Shown: piece after piece, positions 26,519-36,832 of the stretch
How the letters are laid out: each line of letters starts with the position of its first letter
Position numbering within the stretch: position 1 is the first letter of the stretch
Notes under the pieces: model-generated
Seen by the model: the letters and a program-made list of their open reading frames with translations, nothing else
Databases searched by the model: none
What the model was told of the DNA's origin: nothing
NCBI RefSeq assembly: GCF_019900845.1
Contig: NZ_CP074570.1
Span: 2,790,001-2,854,000, forward strand
Reading direction: 5' to 3'
Length of the DNA stretch: 64,000 bases
Source of the DNA: Paraneptunicella aestuarii
GTDB lineage: Bacteria; Pseudomonadota; Gammaproteobacteria; Enterobacterales; Alteromonadaceae
Program-made: the position numbers and the translations under genes

Positions 26519-27985
26519 TTAAGCCTTCTCTTTCTTCTTACCAGACTTGCCAGGTTTTGCTTTTGGCAACTTACTCATTAACCCTTTCATCGAGTTAAGC
26601 ATTCCGGAAAAATCCATCTTAGGCATACTCAATGTCTTATTGGCAGTCTTATTATTTGGTTTCTTGCTTGATGAACCCGTTTTTTTTCTGGAAACGATAA
26701 ACCAAATAACGCCCGCACCAATAATAATAATCCCCAGATTAATACCAATGATAAGCTTCACCAATGTACTGGTTGACATAGAATCATCTTCAACAACGGG
26801 CTGATTAATACGTTTCATTTCTTGCAAGGCTAGCGCCTCTGCACTTAAGGCATCTTCAGGAATACTTTCAATCTGTTTTGGAGGCGCACCAGCAGGCAAT
26901 TCAGGTTCTTCTGCAAAGAAAGTAAATTCAGGAACATCTAAAATAAAGTCGCGTCCATCGATTGTATTGCCATAGGCTGTTAATTTGACCCTAAAAATAC
27001 CGTACTCAAAATTAACAACATCATAGGTGCGAACATCGTTTGAAACCCGGGTAATTGAAAAATTCTGCACATCACCATTGGGATATCGGATTTTTCCGTC
27101 TACCAACAAACTTCCCATATCTACCATTTCCCGATCCGCATCCACCATTAATTTATGATAACCGGAGCCGGTATCATCCAGTTTGACATCAACTTTAATG
27201 GGATTTTCATGCAAAATGATAGGTTCACTGACCTGCTCCCGAGTAAACATGGGAGTCGATACGGTGAAAATGGGTTTCCATTCGCCTGCAGGTATGGTCA
27301 AGTTAAACTGACCGGTAAAAGTGCCGTCCAACGGACGTTCATCCATGCCTTTACCATTATCTTCAAAGGTGGCAATGGTCTGAGTTTGAGCACCAAAATT
27401 ATTAAAGTTAGGGTTATTGGTACTAACAAATTCCATGTTTAACTTAACGACGTCGCGAAACTCAGCATAATCAATAGGCTTGCCGCCATTAGTCAAATAG
27501 GCCGTTTGCTTAAGAATCTCACCCGAAAATAGAACGGTAGGCAGTGGTTCAGCCTGCAATTCAATATCACTGAGCACCATAACGCGACTACCGGGCAAGA
27601 TCTGCCCTACCGCTTGCCAAGGCCCCGGTGTTGGATTTTTCATGCGTATCATGTCGTAGGTAGTTGAGTCATACCATTCAACATCATTCTCTTCGGCTTG
27701 AGACAAAAAGATTTTAGAACCATCAGGCCGAACCAGCACAATAGGAGCAGAGCCGAACTTGCGGAAAAACACCATGGTGATTTCATCCACTTTATAGTCA
27801 ATACGAAATCGGTTTTGCAGCAAACGTATACCATTGTGGTATTCGCTGCCGATTTCCCGCAACGGTGTCGTATCAACCTGTTCGACCGCTGTTTTTTGTT
27901 TATTTGCGTTATATTCCTGGTCTGACTCTTGGGCAAACGCGCCCAAAGTCAGCAATATCGCAAATAAATAAATTACTCTGCTCAT
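26519..27985 (-). CDS. TIGR03503-family membrane-anchored protein
   Basis: About 488 residues. The signal peptide (VIYLFAILLTLGAFAQ) is followed by a long periplasmic beta-rich region with a VWA-associated look (MVDADREMVDMGSLLVDG, FTGQFNLTIPAGEW), a transmembrane helix near residues 408-430 (LVKLIIGINLGIIIIGAGVIWFIV) and a very basic cytoplasmic tail rich in K, P and S. It matches, as I recall, the TIGR03503 family found beside dnaQ/rnhA in marine gammaproteobacteria; its function is unknown. ATG 27985 is chosen because GGGG and the signal peptide follow directly; dnaQ stops 1 base before it. Confidence 0.8.
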   Translation of the reverse strand: MSRVIYLFAILLTLGAFAQESDQEYNANKQKTAVEQVDTTPLREIGSEYHNGIRLLQNRFRIDYKVDEITMVFFRKFGSAPIVLVRPDGSKIFLSQAEENDVEWYDSTTYDMIRMKNPTPGPWQAVGQILPGSRVMVLSDIELQAEPLPTVLFSGEILKQTAYLTNGGKPIDYAEFRDVVKLNMEFVSTNNPNFNNFGAQTQTIATFEDNGKGMDERPLDGTFTGQFNLTIPAGEWKPIFTVSTPMFTREQVSEPIILHENPIKVDVKLDDTGSGYHKLMVDADREMVDMGSLLVDGKIRYPNGDVQNFSITRVSNDVRTYDVVNFEYGIFRVKLTAYGNTIDGRDFILDVPEFTFFAEEPELPAGAPPKQIESIPEDALSAEALALQEMKRINQPVVEDDSMSTSTLVKLIIGINLGIIIIGAGVIWFIVSRKKTGSSSKKPNNKTANKTLSMPKMDFSGMLNSMKGLMSKLPKAKPGKSGKKKEKA

Positions 27986-27986
27986 T

Positions 27987-28712
27987 TTACCCCTGAAGTT
28001 TTTGATCCTGTATTTCTCGCCACAGGCAACTACCGCCTTCTTTGGCGACAATATCTAAACGGCTTTCATGCTGTTCCAATTCATCGGCGGAAGCGTGGAT
28101 AATCTTTAGCGGTTTACGATCAGAAGTTAATCTTCGGATCACTTCTGCGCCTCCGTCATTTTGTTTATTACCCGATAAATTTAAGCTGGTTTGTCCCCCC
28201 GTCATCATCAGATAAACATCAGCCAGGATCTCGGCATCCAGCAAAGCGCCATGCAGTTCACGTTGCGAGTTATCTACGCCATATCGCTTACACAAGGCAT
28301 CAAGATTATTTTTCTGACCCGGGTGCATGGTTCTGGCAAGTACCAGAGTATCCAGCACGGTACAAATTTCATCGGTGGTTTTTACCGGGCTTTTGCGACT
28401 TTTCTTGAATTCATGATTCATAAAGCCCACGTCGAAGGGAGCATTATGAATGACCAGTTGAGCACCGCTGATGAAATCGACAAACCCTTGCACAACATCA
28501 TCAAATATAGGTTTGTCAGCCAGGAATTGGTTGGTTATACCGTGAACTTCAATGGCTTCCTGTTCAACTTCACGTTGAGGATTAATATATTGATGGTAGT
28601 GATTCCCGGTCAGACGACGGTTAATTACTTCAACACAACCGATTTCAATAATACGGTGTCCCTGCAATGGATCGATACCTGTGGTTTCGGTATCAAGAAC
28701 AACTTGCCTCAA
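27987..28712 (-). CDS. dnaQ: DNA polymerase III epsilon subunit (3'-5' proofreading exonuclease)
   Basis: About 241 residues. Exonuclease motifs: ExoI DTETTGID, ExoII HNAPFDVGFMNHE, ExoIII HGALLDAEILADVYL with the catalytic H and D. The C-terminal tail that binds the polymerase alpha subunit is present. The preferred start is TTG 28712, with GGAG 7 bases upstream, giving the usual RQVVLDTETTG beginning; an in-frame ATG at 28760 has no ribosome site. Divergent from rnhA, as in E. coli. Confidence 0.93.
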   Translation of the reverse strand: MRQVVLDTETTGIDPLQGHRIIEIGCVEVINRRLTGNHYHQYINPQREVEQEAIEVHGITNQFLADKPIFDDVVQGFVDFISGAQLVIHNAPFDVGFMNHEFKKSRKSPVKTTDEICTVLDTLVLARTMHPGQKNNLDALCKRYGVDNSQRELHGALLDAEILADVYLMMTGGQTSLNLSGNKQNDGGAEVIRRLTSDRKPLKIIHASADELEQHESRLDIVAKEGGSCLWREIQDQKLQG

Positions 28713-28867
28713 TGTTTTTCTCCAAACTCTCTTCGTGTTAGCGCTATTCAAGCTCTTCAATTCAGCTTCTTATTCAAAAGAAGCATCGCAAAAAATGAAG
28801 CTCTGTGCCTGAAAGCATAATCTGAGTTATCATACACCGCCATTAATCAAGTAGACTACAGTTAACC

Positions 28868-29335
28868 TTGAAAACCATTCAAATATACACAGACGGTTCC
28901 TGTTTAGGAAATCCCGGGCCAGGCGGATATGGCGCAATCCTTGTTTACAAAAAGTATCGTAAAGAACTAGCTGGCGGCTTTAATCTGACAACGAACAACC
29001 GTATGGAGTTGTTAGCAGCCATTAAAGCGCTGGAATCACTGAAAGAAGCTTGTCAGGTAGAACTCACCACCGACAGCCAATATGTTAAAAATGGCATTAA
29101 TCAATGGATTAATAACTGGAAAAAACGAGGCTGGAAAACGGCTGACAAGAAACCGGTTAAGAATCAGGATTTATGGCAAGCGTTGGATCACGAAGTGTCA
29201 AAGCACAAAGTCAACTGGCACTGGGTAAAAGGTCATTCAGGTCATCCTGAAAATGAACGCTGTGATGAACTTGCTCGTGATGCGGCGTCACAATCCAATT
29301 TACCTAAAGACCCAGGCTTTATTCAAGAAAGTTAG
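28868..29335 (+). CDS. rnhA: Ribonuclease HI
   Basis: 155 residues. It removes RNA from RNA-DNA hybrids. The catalytic residues are visible: D in [12 protein letters not shown] in [10 protein letters not shown] in TTDSQYV and D in CDELARDAA, plus the conserved H in [10 protein letters not shown]. The start is TTG at 28868; no ATG is available before the first motif. It is divergent from dnaQ with a 155-base shared promoter region. Confidence 0.96.
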   Translation: MKTIQIYTDGSCLGNPGPGGYGAILVYKKYRKELAGGFNLTTNNRMELLAAIKALESLKEACQVELTTDSQYVKNGINQWINNWKKRGWKTADKKPVKNQDLWQALDHEVSKHKVNWHWVKGHSGHPENERCDELARDAASQSNLPKDPGFIQES

Positions 29336-29364
29336 AGTGGGCTTCTCAGTTCCATTTACCAGCA

Positions 29365-30333
29365 CTATTCCCAGTTAATAATGAATTTGCCCATACTGTC
29401 GTTTTTCGCCATACGCTCATGGGCAATGTCAATATCAGAAATTTCAAATTCCGTATCGATAACGGGTTTTAACTCACCAGATTCGAACCGGGATAAATAC
29501 TGTTTGGTAAAATCCCTCACCAAATCCGCTTTATAACTGTCACTGCGATTCCGTAATGTGCTTCCAACCAGTGTTGCCCTTTTCCCCAATAACAATGCCG
29601 TATCGAACTGTTCAACAAAACGCCCTCCCAATATTGCCAAGTCGATAATACAGCCATCCATGTTTAACAATTTCAAGTTTTTATTGGTGTAATCCCCCGC
29701 GACCATATCAATAACCAGATCCACACCACCCCAAGCCAGCTTCAACTCTTGATAGAAATCCTGTTGCTTGTAGTTAATCGCAATATCCGCGCCCCATTCT
29801 TGGCAATAATCGCCTTTAGCCTCACTGGAACAGGTGACAGCCACTTTTGCTCCGTGTAATTTTGCTAATTGGATCGCAGCAAGCCCAACGCCACTGGCAC
29901 CAGCATGAATAAGAAGGTTCTGACCAGATTGCAATTCTCCAATCCAGTGTATTGCTTGAAAGGCAGTTAAGAAGACTTCTGGTATTGCCGCCGATTCCGC
30001 CATTGTAAGTGTCGCAGGACAAGGTATTAGCAAGCCCACATCAACAGCTGCGTATTCAGCATAGCCGCCACCAGCAATCATGGCGCAAACAGGATCGCCA
30101 ATTTTCCAACCAGTGACTTGCTCTCCCAGCTCTTCTATAACACCTGAAACTTCCATCCCTAAAATGTTACTTGCTCCGGCAGGAGGCGGATATTTGCCCT
30201 GCTTCTGCAATAAATCGGCTCGATTAACGCCAAATGAAGCCACTTTCACCAATACCTGATGAGGCTGAATATCTGGTTTATTGGTTTCCTGAAGAGAAAG
30301 AGTTCCATCTTCCGAGTAAGAAACATAACGCAT
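29365..30333 (-). CDS. NAD(P)H:quinone oxidoreductase, zinc-independent MDR type
   Basis: 322 residues with an N-terminal GroES-like domain (SFGVNRADLLQKQGKYPPP) and a Rossmann domain (HAGASGVGLAAIQLAK). The zinc-binding cysteine set is absent, which places it with Qor/PIG3-type quinone reductases, not with alcohol dehydrogenases. It probably uses NADPH to reduce quinones or reactive carbonyls. It starts where the acylphosphatase gene ends (shared base 30333), so both are on one transcript. Confidence 0.88.
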   Translation of the reverse strand: MRYVSYSEDGTLSLQETNKPDIQPHQVLVKVASFGVNRADLLQKQGKYPPPAGASNILGMEVSGVIEELGEQVTGWKIGDPVCAMIAGGGYAEYAAVDVGLLIPCPATLTMAESAAIPEVFLTAFQAIHWIGELQSGQNLLIHAGASGVGLAAIQLAKLHGAKVAVTCSSEAKGDYCQEWGADIAINYKQQDFYQELKLAWGGVDLVIDMVAGDYTNKNLKLLNMDGCIIDLAILGGRFVEQFDTALLLGKRATLVGSTLRNRSDSYKADLVRDFTKQYLSRFESGELKPVIDTEFEISDIDIAHERMAKNDSMGKFIINWE

Positions 30334-30641
30334 TAGAGCACCTGAAATTCATTGTCTGTATTTGTTGAAGCGCTATTTGAGGCGCTATCTGAAGAGAGCA
30401 TCGTAACACTGTCTACCCTTGAACGGTCTGGCCCTTGCCATAACCAATCCATAAGAGATTGAACTTGAGCCTCCACGCCACAAGCCATAACCTCAACAGA
30501 ACCATCGGGCAGGTTCTTGGCGTAACCTGTTAATCCCAACTCCAGCGCTTGTTGACGAGTTGTGGCACGATAGAAAACACCCTGCACTTTTCCAGTTACA
30601 ATGGCTTTTTGAATAATAAAACCGTTATTGGTTATCGACAT
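30333..30641 (-). CDS. Acylphosphatase
   Basis: 102 residues. The active-site arginine and asparagine lie in [33 protein letters not shown], the hallmark of the family. It hydrolyses acyl phosphates such as carbamoyl phosphate. The C-terminal 20 residues, rich in S, T and N, extend beyond the compact domain. First gene of a two-gene leftward operon with the quinone oxidoreductase. Confidence 0.93.
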   Translation of the reverse strand: MSITNNGFIIQKAIVTGKVQGVFYRATTRQQALELGLTGYAKNLPDGSVEVMACGVEAQVQSLMDWLWQGPDRSRVDSVTMLSSDSASNSASTNTDNEFQVL

Positions 30642-30708
30642 TAAGATAGCCTGCGATCCATTTGTGAAGAAAGGATTATAAACAAAAATACGAGTGAATT
30701 AAGAAGTG

Positions 30709-30732
30709 AAGCCGTTTAAAGACAAACGGCTT
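30709..30732. terminator. Candidate bidirectional terminator hairpin
   Basis: AAGCCGTTT and AAACGGCTT form a perfect 9-base stem around AAAGAC. It lies between the PilZ gene end and the acylphosphatase start. T-runs beyond the stem are weak on both strands. Confidence 0.45.
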
Positions 30733-30825
30733 TATACGAAGCGGAATAGCTCTTAGATAGCTTGGTACTAATAGCCAAAACTGTCACCTCAAAAGATTTC
30801 CTTATCTTGATTTGAGTTTTTTACT

Positions 30826-31125
30826 CTAGGTCATATTGACAATTTCAACACCAACCAGAAAGGTGCTATCAGATAATTTTTGCTCTCGAACCACCTTAAC
30901 AACCGCCGATAAAGACGCGATTTGGGCACTATTAGAATCTATAGAAACGCTTAACTCTGTACCAATTGCGATAGACTCACCCACCTCAAAAGACATACCC
31001 ACCGCACTAATATCCTTACATACAGCAGAAATGGGGTTTGAGACATCTTGGCCTTGTACACGCAATTCACAAGGTGAATTCATAATCATTCTGAAAAATG
31101 AGCGTTTATCGTCGTACTGCAGCAT
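30826..31125 (-). CDS. PilZ-domain protein
   Basis: 99 residues with the PilZ fold: RSFFRMIMNSPCELRV at the start and DISAVGMSFEV in the middle. These domains often bind cyclic di-GMP through R-x-x-x-R and D/N-x-S-x-x-G. Here the D-I-S-x-x-G half is present, while the first half has RSFFR in place of RxxxR spacing typical of strong binders. It may sense cyclic di-GMP or be a degenerate receptor; the target is unknown. Single gene between hrpA and the acylphosphatase operon. Confidence 0.85.
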   Translation of the reverse strand: MLQYDDKRSFFRMIMNSPCELRVQGQDVSNPISAVCKDISAVGMSFEVGESIAIGTELSVSIDSNSAQIASLSAVVKVVREQKLSDSTFLVGVEIVNMT

Positions 31126-31185
31126 GATTATTCCTCTATTGGTTTAATGCAAGTCTAATACATCCACATCCCTTTTTCGTATTCC

Positions 31186-34100
31186 CTATAGATTATCTAA
31201 ATAGTTTTCTATACGTTTCGCCGATATTGGCATACTTGTACCTAATTGCTGAGCGAAAAGCGATACTCGTAATTCTTCAATCATCCAGCGTACCTCAGCA
31301 ATCTCGTCGCTTACAGGCCTTCCTTTAGGTATTGTATTCAGTAATGACTGATAGCGTGCGGTTACCTTTTCAATACTCAATTGATGCTGCTTATCCTTGA
31401 TTGGATCGACGGGTAATTTCTCCAGTCGCTTCGATAACCCCTGAATATATCGACGCCAATCTTTCAAACGACGAACACCAACATCAGTGACAAATCCTGG
31501 ATACACCAAGGATGCCAAATGCTGCTTTACATCATTGAATGCCTGCACCATTTCAAAGCCCACTTTGCCTTTTAACTTCTTATTTATGGCATGAGCTTCG
31601 GTTAATCCTTTCTCTACTTCACTGGCTACGACCAATACTCGTTCATTTAACTCACCAGCTATAGTCTTTGTCAGCAACTCAAATTGAGCCTGGCTACGGA
31701 TACTGTTATCCGAAGCAATGAGATATTCATCAATCACGGCTTCGATACAGTCATCGATCAACTTTTTAACTTGTCCAAATGGATTGAAGTACAGTCCAAG
31801 TTTAGCCTTATTTGGTAATTTATCCTGCAAATAGCCGACAGGAGATGGCAACTGCTTCATTAATAAACAACGCAATCCCACTCTATGTTCGCGCACAGCT
31901 TCATCCTGATTGGGAAACAAACGGACATTAACCTGCTGGCCTTCTCGACTTAATGCCGGGTAGCTTTTTAATTCAAAGCCGGCTGTTTTACTCGTCCACT
32001 GTTCAGGTAATTCACCAATATTCCATTCATTCAAATCATCTTGTTCAATGCTGTCAGGAACCGTTTTATCCAAGGTTTCTTTAAACTTATCTTTTAACGC
32101 TGTTTGCAATTCAAGCAAGTTTCGCCCCTGCTTGATGACCTGATGATTGTTGTCCAGCACTTTGAAATTAAAATGCAAATGCACTGGCAAGTTATCCCAC
32201 TGCCATTGCTCTAATCCAATTTCAACGCCTGTCATGCGCAATAACTTCTGAGACAACACACTTAAGAATTCACCTTGCTCAGGATGAATATCATTGAGCA
32301 CCGCATTGGCATAATCGGGGGCAGGTACAAAATTGCGTCGGTATTGCTTAGGGAGAGATTTAATCAAAGACACAATTAATTCGTGGCGCAAGCCAGGAAC
32401 CAACCAGTCAAATCCCTGATCGTGAACCTGATTTAATATTGGTAAGGGAATTAACAGGCTAACACCATCATCAATCGCACCGGGGTTAAACTGATAATCT
32501 AACGGCAAGCTGATATTACCCTGAGTCCAATAATCGGGGTATCCGGTTTCACTGGCTCCGCTAGCACCTTCTTTTTGCAACTTGTCGGGGTCGAATACCC
32601 AATCTTTCTGCTGATTCTTGCTTTGCCCTTTCCACCATTTTCGAAAACCCGCTTCAGTGCAAATATTCTCAGGCAGTCGCTCTGCGTAGAAGGCTTCCAG
32701 AATTTCTTCATCAACCAGAATGTCTCGACGACGTACCTTGTCTTCCATTTTCTCGATATCCGCTACCAAGTCTTGATTGGTTTTCAGAAATCCAAAATCC
32801 AGTCGAGTCTCGCCGTGAACCAGCGCTTCACGAATAAATAATTCTCGAGATACACCGGGATCAATATCGGAATACACCACATGACGATTAACCACTATGG
32901 GCAAACCATAAAGAGAAACAGAACACACTGCTTTAGCTGCTCCGGATTTTTTGCTCCAGTACGGTTCAGCATAATGGTATTTACATAAATGCTGCCCGGG
33001 CACTTCTAACCATTCCGGTTGGATCACCGCAACCATGCGAGCAAACAATTTACTGGTTTCCACCAGTTCTGCTGCCACAACCCATTTGGGTGTGCGCTTG
33101 GCAAGACCTGAGCCGGGAAAAATAGCGAACTTGATATTACGAGCCCCGGTATATTCCTTGTCTTTATCCAGTTGCCCGACATGAGATAACAAACCCGGTA
33201 ACAGTGCTTTATGAATGGCTTCATAGTCAGCTTGAGTGGAGTTTAAACGCAGCCCCATTTCCGCAGCAGAACGGCGAAGCTGGCTAAACACATCCTGCCA
33301 TTCTCGCACTCGCAAGTAATTTAAAAACTGTTGCTGGCACCATTTACGAAATTGATTACCTGATAAAGCCTGTTGCTGCTCACGAATACCAAACCATAGG
33401 TTCACCAGAGCAAGAAAATCTGATTCTTTGTCATGCCATTCCTGATGCGCTTCGTCGGCTTGCTGTTGTTTGTCTCTGGGGCGTTCACGAGGATCTTGAA
33501 TGCTTAATCCAGAAACAATAACCATGGTTTCTAACAGGCTGTCGGTGTCGGTCGCAGCAATCACCATTCGAGCGTAACGAGGGTCGATGGGTAATCTCAC
33601 CATCATGCGACCATGTTGAGTCATTTTCCATTGACCACCTTGCTTGCGAATAGCTTGCAATTCCTCTAGCAACTTAATCCCATCATTGATATTGCGAGAA
33701 TCCGGTGCCTGTAAAAATGGGAATTGATTAATATCGCCTAATCCCAGCGACATCATTTGTAGTACAACAGATGCCAGATTGGTACGCAGAATTTCAGGAT
33801 CGGTAAACTCATCGCGCTTGTTGTAGTCATCTTCATCATACAGGCGAATACAGATACCATCCGACAAACGACCACATCGTCCTGCCCGCTGATTAGCACT
33901 GGCTTGAGAAACATCTTCAATAGGTAATCGCTGCACTTTGCTGCGCACGCTATAACGGGAAATTCTGGCTGTTCCAGGGTCGATAACGTAGCGAATACCC
34001 GGCACGGTCAGAGAGGTTTCAGCAACGTTAGTGGACAGTACAATCCTGCGCCCACTATGTCCCTGGAAAATACGGTTCTGCTCGCTGGCTGAAAGTCGAG

Positions 34101-35097
34101 CGTACAAGGGTAAAATCTCGGTGTGACGCAATTGCGCTCGCTTTAAAAACTCAGCAGTGTCACGAATTTCTCGTTCACCACTAAGAAAGACCAAAATATC
34201 ACCTGGCGCTTCCTTATCCAGTTCATGAACCGCCTTTAGTATTGCCTGTGTCTGCTCTAATACTTCACCATCTTCTTGCATTAAAGGGCGGTATCGAATT
34301 TCAACCGGATAAGTTCGACCACTCACTTGAATAATAGGTGCGTTACTAAAATGTTCGGAGAAACGTTCCGGGTCGATAGTCGCAGAAGTAATGATGACTT
34401 TAAGATCTTTACGCTTGGGCAGTAACTGCTTTAGGTAGCCAAGAATGAAGTCAATATTCAGGCTACGTTCGTGAGCTTCGTCGATGATCAGCGTGTCGTA
34501 TTTATTGAGATAGCGGTCTTCCTGAATTTCGGCGAGCAAGATACCGTCAGTCATTAACTTAACGAGCGAATCACTTTGAGTCTGATCACTAAAACGAACC
34601 TTAAACCCTACCTCACTCCCTAAAGGCACCTTTAATTCTTCAGCAATACGAGTTGCGACGCTACGAGCAGCGAGTCTTCTTGGCTGCGTATGACCAATAA
34701 CCCCCGCAATACCCTGCCCGGCTTCAAGACAGATCTTAGGTAACTGAGTGGTTTTTCCTGAACCGGTTTCACCTGCAATAATCACTACCTGATTATGCTT
34801 AATGGCTTCAACCAGTTCATCTTTCATTTCCGAGACAGGTAATTCAGGATAAATAATCTCAGGCACGGACACTCTGCGCGCTTCATACTGCTGAGTAGAA
34901 GCTTCATACAAAGCCGTGAGCTTATTTTGCAACTCAATACGTTTTTCATCACCTAATTGTTGCTTAAGCTGTTTTCTTAACTGCTGAATGCGGTGCCTGT
35001 CTTGAGTAAGACAGCGAGAGATATCCCTTGTTAAATCCAAAAGAGGCTTACTTGCTAATGCTTGGGATGCCTGGCGAGAAGATGCAGATTGACTCAA
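31186..35097 (-). CDS. hrpA: ATP-dependent RNA helicase HrpA
   Basis: 1303 residues, the length of E. coli HrpA. DEAH-box motifs are in order: GETGSGKTTQLPK (Walker A), TQPRRLAARS (Ia), IDEAHERS (II), SATID (III), FLSGEREI (IV), STNVAETSLT (V) and QRAGRCGR (VI), then the HA2/OB region and the long DUF3418 C-terminal part special to HrpA. It acts on RNA processing and rescues stalled or collided ribosomes. Monocistronic leftward gene. Confidence 0.97.
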   Translation of the reverse strand: MSQSASSRQASQALASKPLLDLTRDISRCLTQDRHRIQQLRKQLKQQLGDEKRIELQNKLTALYEASTQQYEARRVSVPEIIYPELPVSEMKDELVEAIKHNQVVIIAGETGSGKTTQLPKICLEAGQGIAGVIGHTQPRRLAARSVATRIAEELKVPLGSEVGFKVRFSDQTQSDSLVKLMTDGILLAEIQEDRYLNKYDTLIIDEAHERSLNIDFILGYLKQLLPKRKDLKVIITSATIDPERFSEHFSNAPIIQVSGRTYPVEIRYRPLMQEDGEVLEQTQAILKAVHELDKEAPGDILVFLSGEREIRDTAEFLKRAQLRHTEILPLYARLSASEQNRIFQGHSGRRIVLSTNVAETSLTVPGIRYVIDPGTARISRYSVRSKVQRLPIEDVSQASANQRAGRCGRLSDGICIRLYDEDDYNKRDEFTDPEILRTNLASVVLQMMSLGLGDINQFPFLQAPDSRNINDGIKLLEELQAIRKQGGQWKMTQHGRMMVRLPIDPRYARMVIAATDTDSLLETMVIVSGLSIQDPRERPRDKQQQADEAHQEWHDKESDFLALVNLWFGIREQQQALSGNQFRKWCQQQFLNYLRVREWQDVFSQLRRSAAEMGLRLNSTQADYEAIHKALLPGLLSHVGQLDKDKEYTGARNIKFAIFPGSGLAKRTPKWVVAAELVETSKLFARMVAVIQPEWLEVPGQHLCKYHYAEPYWSKKSGAAKAVCSVSLYGLPIVVNRHVVYSDIDPGVSRELFIREALVHGETRLDFGFLKTNQDLVADIEKMEDKVRRRDILVDEEILEAFYAERLPENICTEAGFRKWWKGQSKNQQKDWVFDPDKLQKEGASGASETGYPDYWTQGNISLPLDYQFNPGAIDDGVSLLIPLPILNQVHDQGFDWLVPGLRHELIVSLIKSLPKQYRRNFVPAPDYANAVLNDIHPEQGEFLSVLSQKLLRMTGVEIGLEQWQWDNLPVHLHFNFKVLDNNHQVIKQGRNLLELQTALKDKFKETLDKTVPDSIEQDDLNEWNIGELPEQWTSKTAGFELKSYPALSREGQQVNVRLFPNQDEAVREHRVGLRCLLMKQLPSPVGYLQDKLPNKAKLGLYFNPFGQVKKLIDDCIEAVIDEYLIASDNSIRSQAQFELLTKTIAGELNERVLVVASEVEKGLTEAHAINKKLKGKVGFEMVQAFNDVKQHLASLVYPGFVTDVGVRRLKDWRRYIQGLSKRLEKLPVDPIKDKQHQLSIEKVTARYQSLLNTIPKGRPVSDEIAEVRWMIEELRVSLFAQQLGTSMPISAKRIENYLDNL

Positions 35098-35208
35098 GAA
35101 TTACGTTCACTTACCTGAAAAATAATGCCGCCGATCCTAGAGAATTTTATCAACAGGGTAAAGCGCTCTTGAACAAGAGCGCTAATAAAACCGTAGATTG
35201 AAAACGAA

Positions 35209-35637
35209 TTAAGCTGATTGGCTACGTTTGCGATACCCATCCCTGAGTTGAATATCTATAGCATTGAGCACTTGTGAACGATTAATGGTTCCCATCAAAG
35301 TACCCTCATCATCAATAACCGGATACACCTTGGGCTTTTCAGTTATCATCTTTTGGGCAAGCTCCAACACAGAGTCATAGTGTTTTACCGTTAATACTTC
35401 AGTGCGCATGATGTCTTTAACCCGAGCAACTTGCTCGCGATAATAACTGGATTCAATCATTTGTCTAAGACAGTCTTGCTCAGACAAAAAACCAACCAGC
35501 TCATGACACTCATTAACAACCGGCCCGCCGGTCTGATGACTTTGAACCAATCTTTCAACGGCTTCAGCCACAGGCATTTCTGTGGTAAATGTGACCGGAC
35601 GTGAATTTAAGTAATGTTTAACTCTTAACGATTCCAT
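35209..35637 (-). CDS. Two-CBS-domain protein
   Basis: About 142 residues made of a CBS pair: SRPVTFTTEMPVAEAVERLVQSHQTGGPVV and MRTEVLTVKHYDSVLELAQKMITEKPKVYPVID. Such pairs bind adenine nucleotides and sense energy state. I choose ATG 35637 (GGGGGT 6 bases upstream) over an ATG six codons earlier. No partner gene is fused or adjacent, so its target cannot be named. Confidence 0.88.
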   Translation of the reverse strand: MESLRVKHYLNSRPVTFTTEMPVAEAVERLVQSHQTGGPVVNECHELVGFLSEQDCLRQMIESSYYREQVARVKDIMRTEVLTVKHYDSVLELAQKMITEKPKVYPVIDDEGTLMGTINRSQVLNAIDIQLRDGYRKRSQSA

Positions 35638-35791
35638 CCTGTACCCCCATAACATGGTTTCAGGTTTTAATTTATATAGCTTCCATACCAGCCATTGCTA
35701 GCCTTGATACAACTCCCTGGAACAGTGTCTTGTTTAAAGATACTCGCTACTTTTGCTTATTCCCAGTGCTTCACGTGATCTGGCGCAATTT

Positions 35792-36832
35792 TTAATATAT
35801 ACCGACCATTATTTCACCATTTTGATCAATACTTGCGCGATACATACCTTCTGTATTATATGGTGTTGAAATATTACCCTTGTTATCCAACACAATTACT
35901 CCGCCACTACCACCGACGGGTTTCAATACTTTATGTATCACATCGTTTGCAGCTTTCTCAGCCGATTCACCTTTGTATTTCACTCTGGCACAAATATCAG
36001 CAGCCACATTGTAACGAATAAAGAATTCTCCATGCCCCGTCGCAGAAACTGCACAACTGGCATTGTCTGCATAAGTTCCCGCACCAATAATTGGAGAATC
36101 CCCCACTCGACCGTAACGCTTTAGCGTCATACCGCCAGTCGATGTTCCTGCAGCCAAATTGCCATTTTTATCCAAAGCAACCGCACCAACAGTACCAAAC
36201 TTATAATCTGGCCATTTGAAATAAAAAGCTTGCTTATCCGCTTCTGATTTTGCCTTGGCTTTTTCCCACGCTTCATAGCGAATTTGAGAATCAAACATAT
36301 GATTGTCGGCAAACATAATACCTCGGGATTCAGCAAACTCTTCAGCGCCTGTACCCGTCAACATCACATGATTGGAATGCTCCATCACCTGAAACGCTAA
36401 TTGAATGGGGTTTTTAATGCGTTTTACACCAGCAACAGCACCAGCGTTGAGTGTTTTGCCATCCATAATGGATGCGTCAAGTTCATGCTCTCCATTATAG
36501 GTATAAACGGCTCCAATACCTGCATTGAACAGCGGCGAATTTTCCAGAATGGTAATAGCGCTTTGAACCGCCTGCAGGCTGGAGTACCCCTCTTTTAATT
36601 GCCCATAGCCAGCTTTTACAGCTTCCGTTAACTTGGCTCTGATTTGCGCCTCTTTCTGTTCACTTAAATTAGCTTTGGTAATGGTTCCTGCGCCGCCATG
36701 AATGGCAAAAGCAATCGGCTGTTTGTTCCCCTCTGCTGAGGCCATATCAGCGGCCATAGATGCCTTAACAAAACAATAGCCAGAAATTAATAACCCAAAT
36801 GACATCAGCAATCGAGGTGACATTTTTTTCAT
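35792..36832 (-). CDS. Isoaspartyl peptidase / type III L-asparaginase (Ntn hydrolase)
   Basis: 346 residues. A signal peptide (LLMSFGLLISGYCFVKASMA) directs it to the periplasm, unlike cytoplasmic E. coli IaaA. Autoproteolysis before the threonine in KFGTVGAVALD exposes the nucleophile. GGMTLKRYGRVGDSPIIGAG and GHGEFFIR, both family signatures for substrate binding, are present. It hydrolyses beta-aspartyl dipeptides and asparagine. No neighbour suggests a pathway; monocistronic. Confidence 0.92.
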   Translation of the reverse strand: MKKMSPRLLMSFGLLISGYCFVKASMAADMASAEGNKQPIAFAIHGGAGTITKANLSEQKEAQIRAKLTEAVKAGYGQLKEGYSSLQAVQSAITILENSPLFNAGIGAVYTYNGEHELDASIMDGKTLNAGAVAGVKRIKNPIQLAFQVMEHSNHVMLTGTGAEEFAESRGIMFADNHMFDSQIRYEAWEKAKAKSEADKQAFYFKWPDYKFGTVGAVALDKNGNLAAGTSTGGMTLKRYGRVGDSPIIGAGTYADNASCAVSATGHGEFFIRYNVAADICARVKYKGESAEKAANDVIHKVLKPVGGSGGVIVLDNKGNISTPYNTEGMYRASIDQNGEIMVGIY

